From Spizellomyces punctatus DAOM BR117 (taxonomy: Eukaryota > Chytridiomycota > Chytridiomycetes > Spizellomycetales > Spizellomycetaceae): 64,000 bases of DNA. The DNA lies in assembly GCF_000182565.1 (NCBI RefSeq), contig NW_015971545.1:351373-415372 (forward strand), written 5' to 3'. Made by a program: the position numbers and the translations under genes. The notes below the pieces were generated by a model, which did not search any database, had not been told where the DNA came from, and saw nothing but the letters and a program-made list of their open reading frames with translations. Shown in pieces: positions 62,361-64,000 of the stretch. How positions within the stretch are numbered: position 1 is the stretch's first letter; each line of letters starts with the position of its first letter.

Positions 62361-64000
62361 TCATTTCTTTCCCTTCTTCTTTTTCTTATTGGACGTTGCT
62401 TGTTGCGCTGGTGGTGCAGGTTTCTGTGTCACAGGGGCAAGTTGCGGGCTGTCTGGGGGCGTTTCCTTTTTTGCTCCAACACTACAATATCCAATCGTTA
62501 GTTATGATGATTACAAGTACAATGTAACGACTACACCGCACCTCTTTCTTCCCTCAATGTTAGCGCTCCCGGTTCCGCCTGAATATAACCGTAGATGTTA
62601 TCCATCATCTGTTCTGCTCGGCATCAAAAGAAAATAAACTTACCCAGTCCTCCACCAGCTAGTGCGGCTCCTTGCGGGCCTTTGCCGATATCCCGCTTTC
62701 CCTTACCCTTCTTTGCATAGGTAGAACGATCTCTTTTAGGTAACCACCTCTCTAAATTCGTTGAGTTCATAATTAATAAAAGTCGGGGATGCTATCAGCA
62801 TATTCGAATAGATACCTGGATCTGGTGCAACATTGGGATCAATGTTTTTAGGAAGTTTTGGCTTTCGCTTTCGTTTTTTGGGCTTTGATGACCCTTCAGC
62901 GCCGGTTTCACGCATGCGCTTGTTGTTACCCGTACTACCGAAAGCCGACTCAATGGCGTCAACATCAATGAAGCTCTTGGGTACTTGGGCGTCTGATGGA
63001 AGGTATTGCTGATACTGCTCCGCCAGTGAGGGATCGAACTCGGAATATGCTATTATGAGTCCAGCGACCGACTCCACGTCGGTAGGATCAGCCTTAACAA
63101 GACGTTCATAGTCTTGAGCAGCATCCTGTGGCCGCTGACATTTGAGCTTATAGGAGGCTAACTGTTTGAGGATGGGCCGCTCGTTCTATACATGCCATAA
63201 ATGAGCACAACGTGTAACTTAAATTCCAATCAAGGACTTACATTTGACCCCTTCCAGAACCGTGTTGCCTCTTCCAGCAGAGAGACAGCTGTGTCCACTT
63301 CGTTTACTTGTCCGTACAACCAAACCAGCAAGGAAACCACTGCGGGTTGATACCGCTTATCCTCACTGGCACTGTCAGCAAAAGTCTTCATTAGATTGAG
63401 CGCTCCGCGAAGGTTTGACTGCTCAATCAGCAACTGAGCCAGGGCAAGATGGATGGAAAGAGAGTGTGGAAGCTTTTGCACGTATTGCTGATTTTTTTGC
63501 ATACTTAAGTTAGCCAGTTTAGCTCACATTTTACAAAAAATACAGAGACCCACCTGCAACTCTTCCAAAGCTTTGGATGGCAGCTTCTTTTCCTGCAGAG
63601 ATATACCCGCTAAAATTAGATAGGGGGTATCGTCACCCGGGTATTGATCACAAAGAGCTTTCGCTTTTTGTCGCGCATCACCAAACTGGCAAGTCACATC
63701 TATGAGATTTGCAGCAAAGAGCAGAACGCTATTTGAAGAACATTACCTTGCTCATGGAGAGAGACAACAAGGCGCCGTTAACAGCAATAATCCTCCTTTG
63801 CACACTAGTGAGTTTGTGCTCCAAACCGCTGGATGTTGCCAAGCGATACAATTTTGCGGCGTCCGGTAGATCCCGATTCTTTTTAACAGTCATTAAGTTG
63901 TTGGACGCAATGGCCGAGATAGCCGTGTCTGTGCCCCTACGAATAGTCAAGGTTCGTCAATGACGGACTTGCGTGTGAATATGATGAAATTAAGCCTACT
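62361..64000 (-). CDS. SRP72: Signal recognition particle subunit SRP72 (partial)
   Basis: The C-terminal part of a minus-strand gene cut by the window edge. TPR-like helices are seen in VQKLPHSLSIHLALAQLLIE and RGALNLMKTFADSASEDKRY, and in the ASNNLMTVKKNRDLPDAAK segment near 63,880. The RNA-binding region is KPKKRKRKPKLPKNIDPNVA followed by PDPG. A Lys-rich tail (TSNKKKKKGKK) ends at stop 62361-62363. It binds 7SL/SRP RNA with SRP68 in the cytosol for co-translational targeting. Several introns are present; the N-terminus is outside. Confidence 0.9.

Overview
The window looks like nuclear DNA of a zoosporic (flagellated) early-diverging fungus, most likely a chytrid. Fungal traits are Hsp104, a GATA factor with the fungal N-terminal nitrogen-regulator motif, a Cdc11/Nud1-type scaffold and dense short spliceosomal introns (mostly 55-125 nt, GTAAGT-like donors). 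Flagellate traits are a SPAG17/PF6 axonemal central-apparatus gene, a ZC2HC1-type protein, a cyclic-nucleotide-gated channel and a membrane phosphodiesterase. The identification is inferred from gene content; no taxonomic marker was compared.

Layout. 1-3129: remains of two LTR retroelements in opposite orientation, one apparently nested in the other. 3336-4349: a degraded Fanzor (eukaryotic TnpB-like) RuvC nuclease gene with a structured 3' flank. 4440-7869: gene-poor, AT-rich DNA with one small secreted proline-rich protein gene and a decayed relative. 7870-9740: AreA-like GATA factor (-). 10194-10275: tRNA-Leu(CAA). 10678-11383: ribosomal protein eL34 (-). 11805-13273: adiponectin-receptor/Izh-type membrane protein (+). 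13467-14312: cyclophilin (+). 14801-17470: Hsp104 (+). 17861-21296: transmembrane cyclic-nucleotide phosphodiesterase (-). 22001-24981: cyclic-nucleotide-gated channel (+), head-to-head with the phosphodiesterase. 25215-25296: second, identical tRNA-Leu (-). 26855-28012: unknown protein. 29041-29691: BTG/Tob protein. 30396-33059: Tyr/Gly- and RS-rich protein. 33430-38162: MSH2, many exons. 38413-40319: annexin (-). 40909-42005: secreted His-1 protein with Gly-rich repeats (-). 42438-43820: two-TM membrane protein (-). 45093-47192: PKA catalytic subunit (+). 47565-53440: SPAG17 (-), divergent from Cdc11/Nud1/centriolin (53517-57888, +). 57926-58383: mitochondrial uL14 (-). 59033-60124: Sed5/syntaxin-5 (+). 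60494-62254: ZC2HC1 (+). 62361-end: SRP72 (-, cut by the window edge).

The most suggestive functional theme is cyclic-nucleotide signalling plus the flagellum. A six-TM phosphodiesterase and a CNG channel share one roughly 700 bp intergenic region, a PKA catalytic subunit lies about 20 kb further on, and an axonemal gene sits back-to-back with a basal-body/spindle-pole scaffold. Co-regulation is inference. Intron-exon structures were read by eye from splice sites and frame continuity and have not been checked against transcripts.
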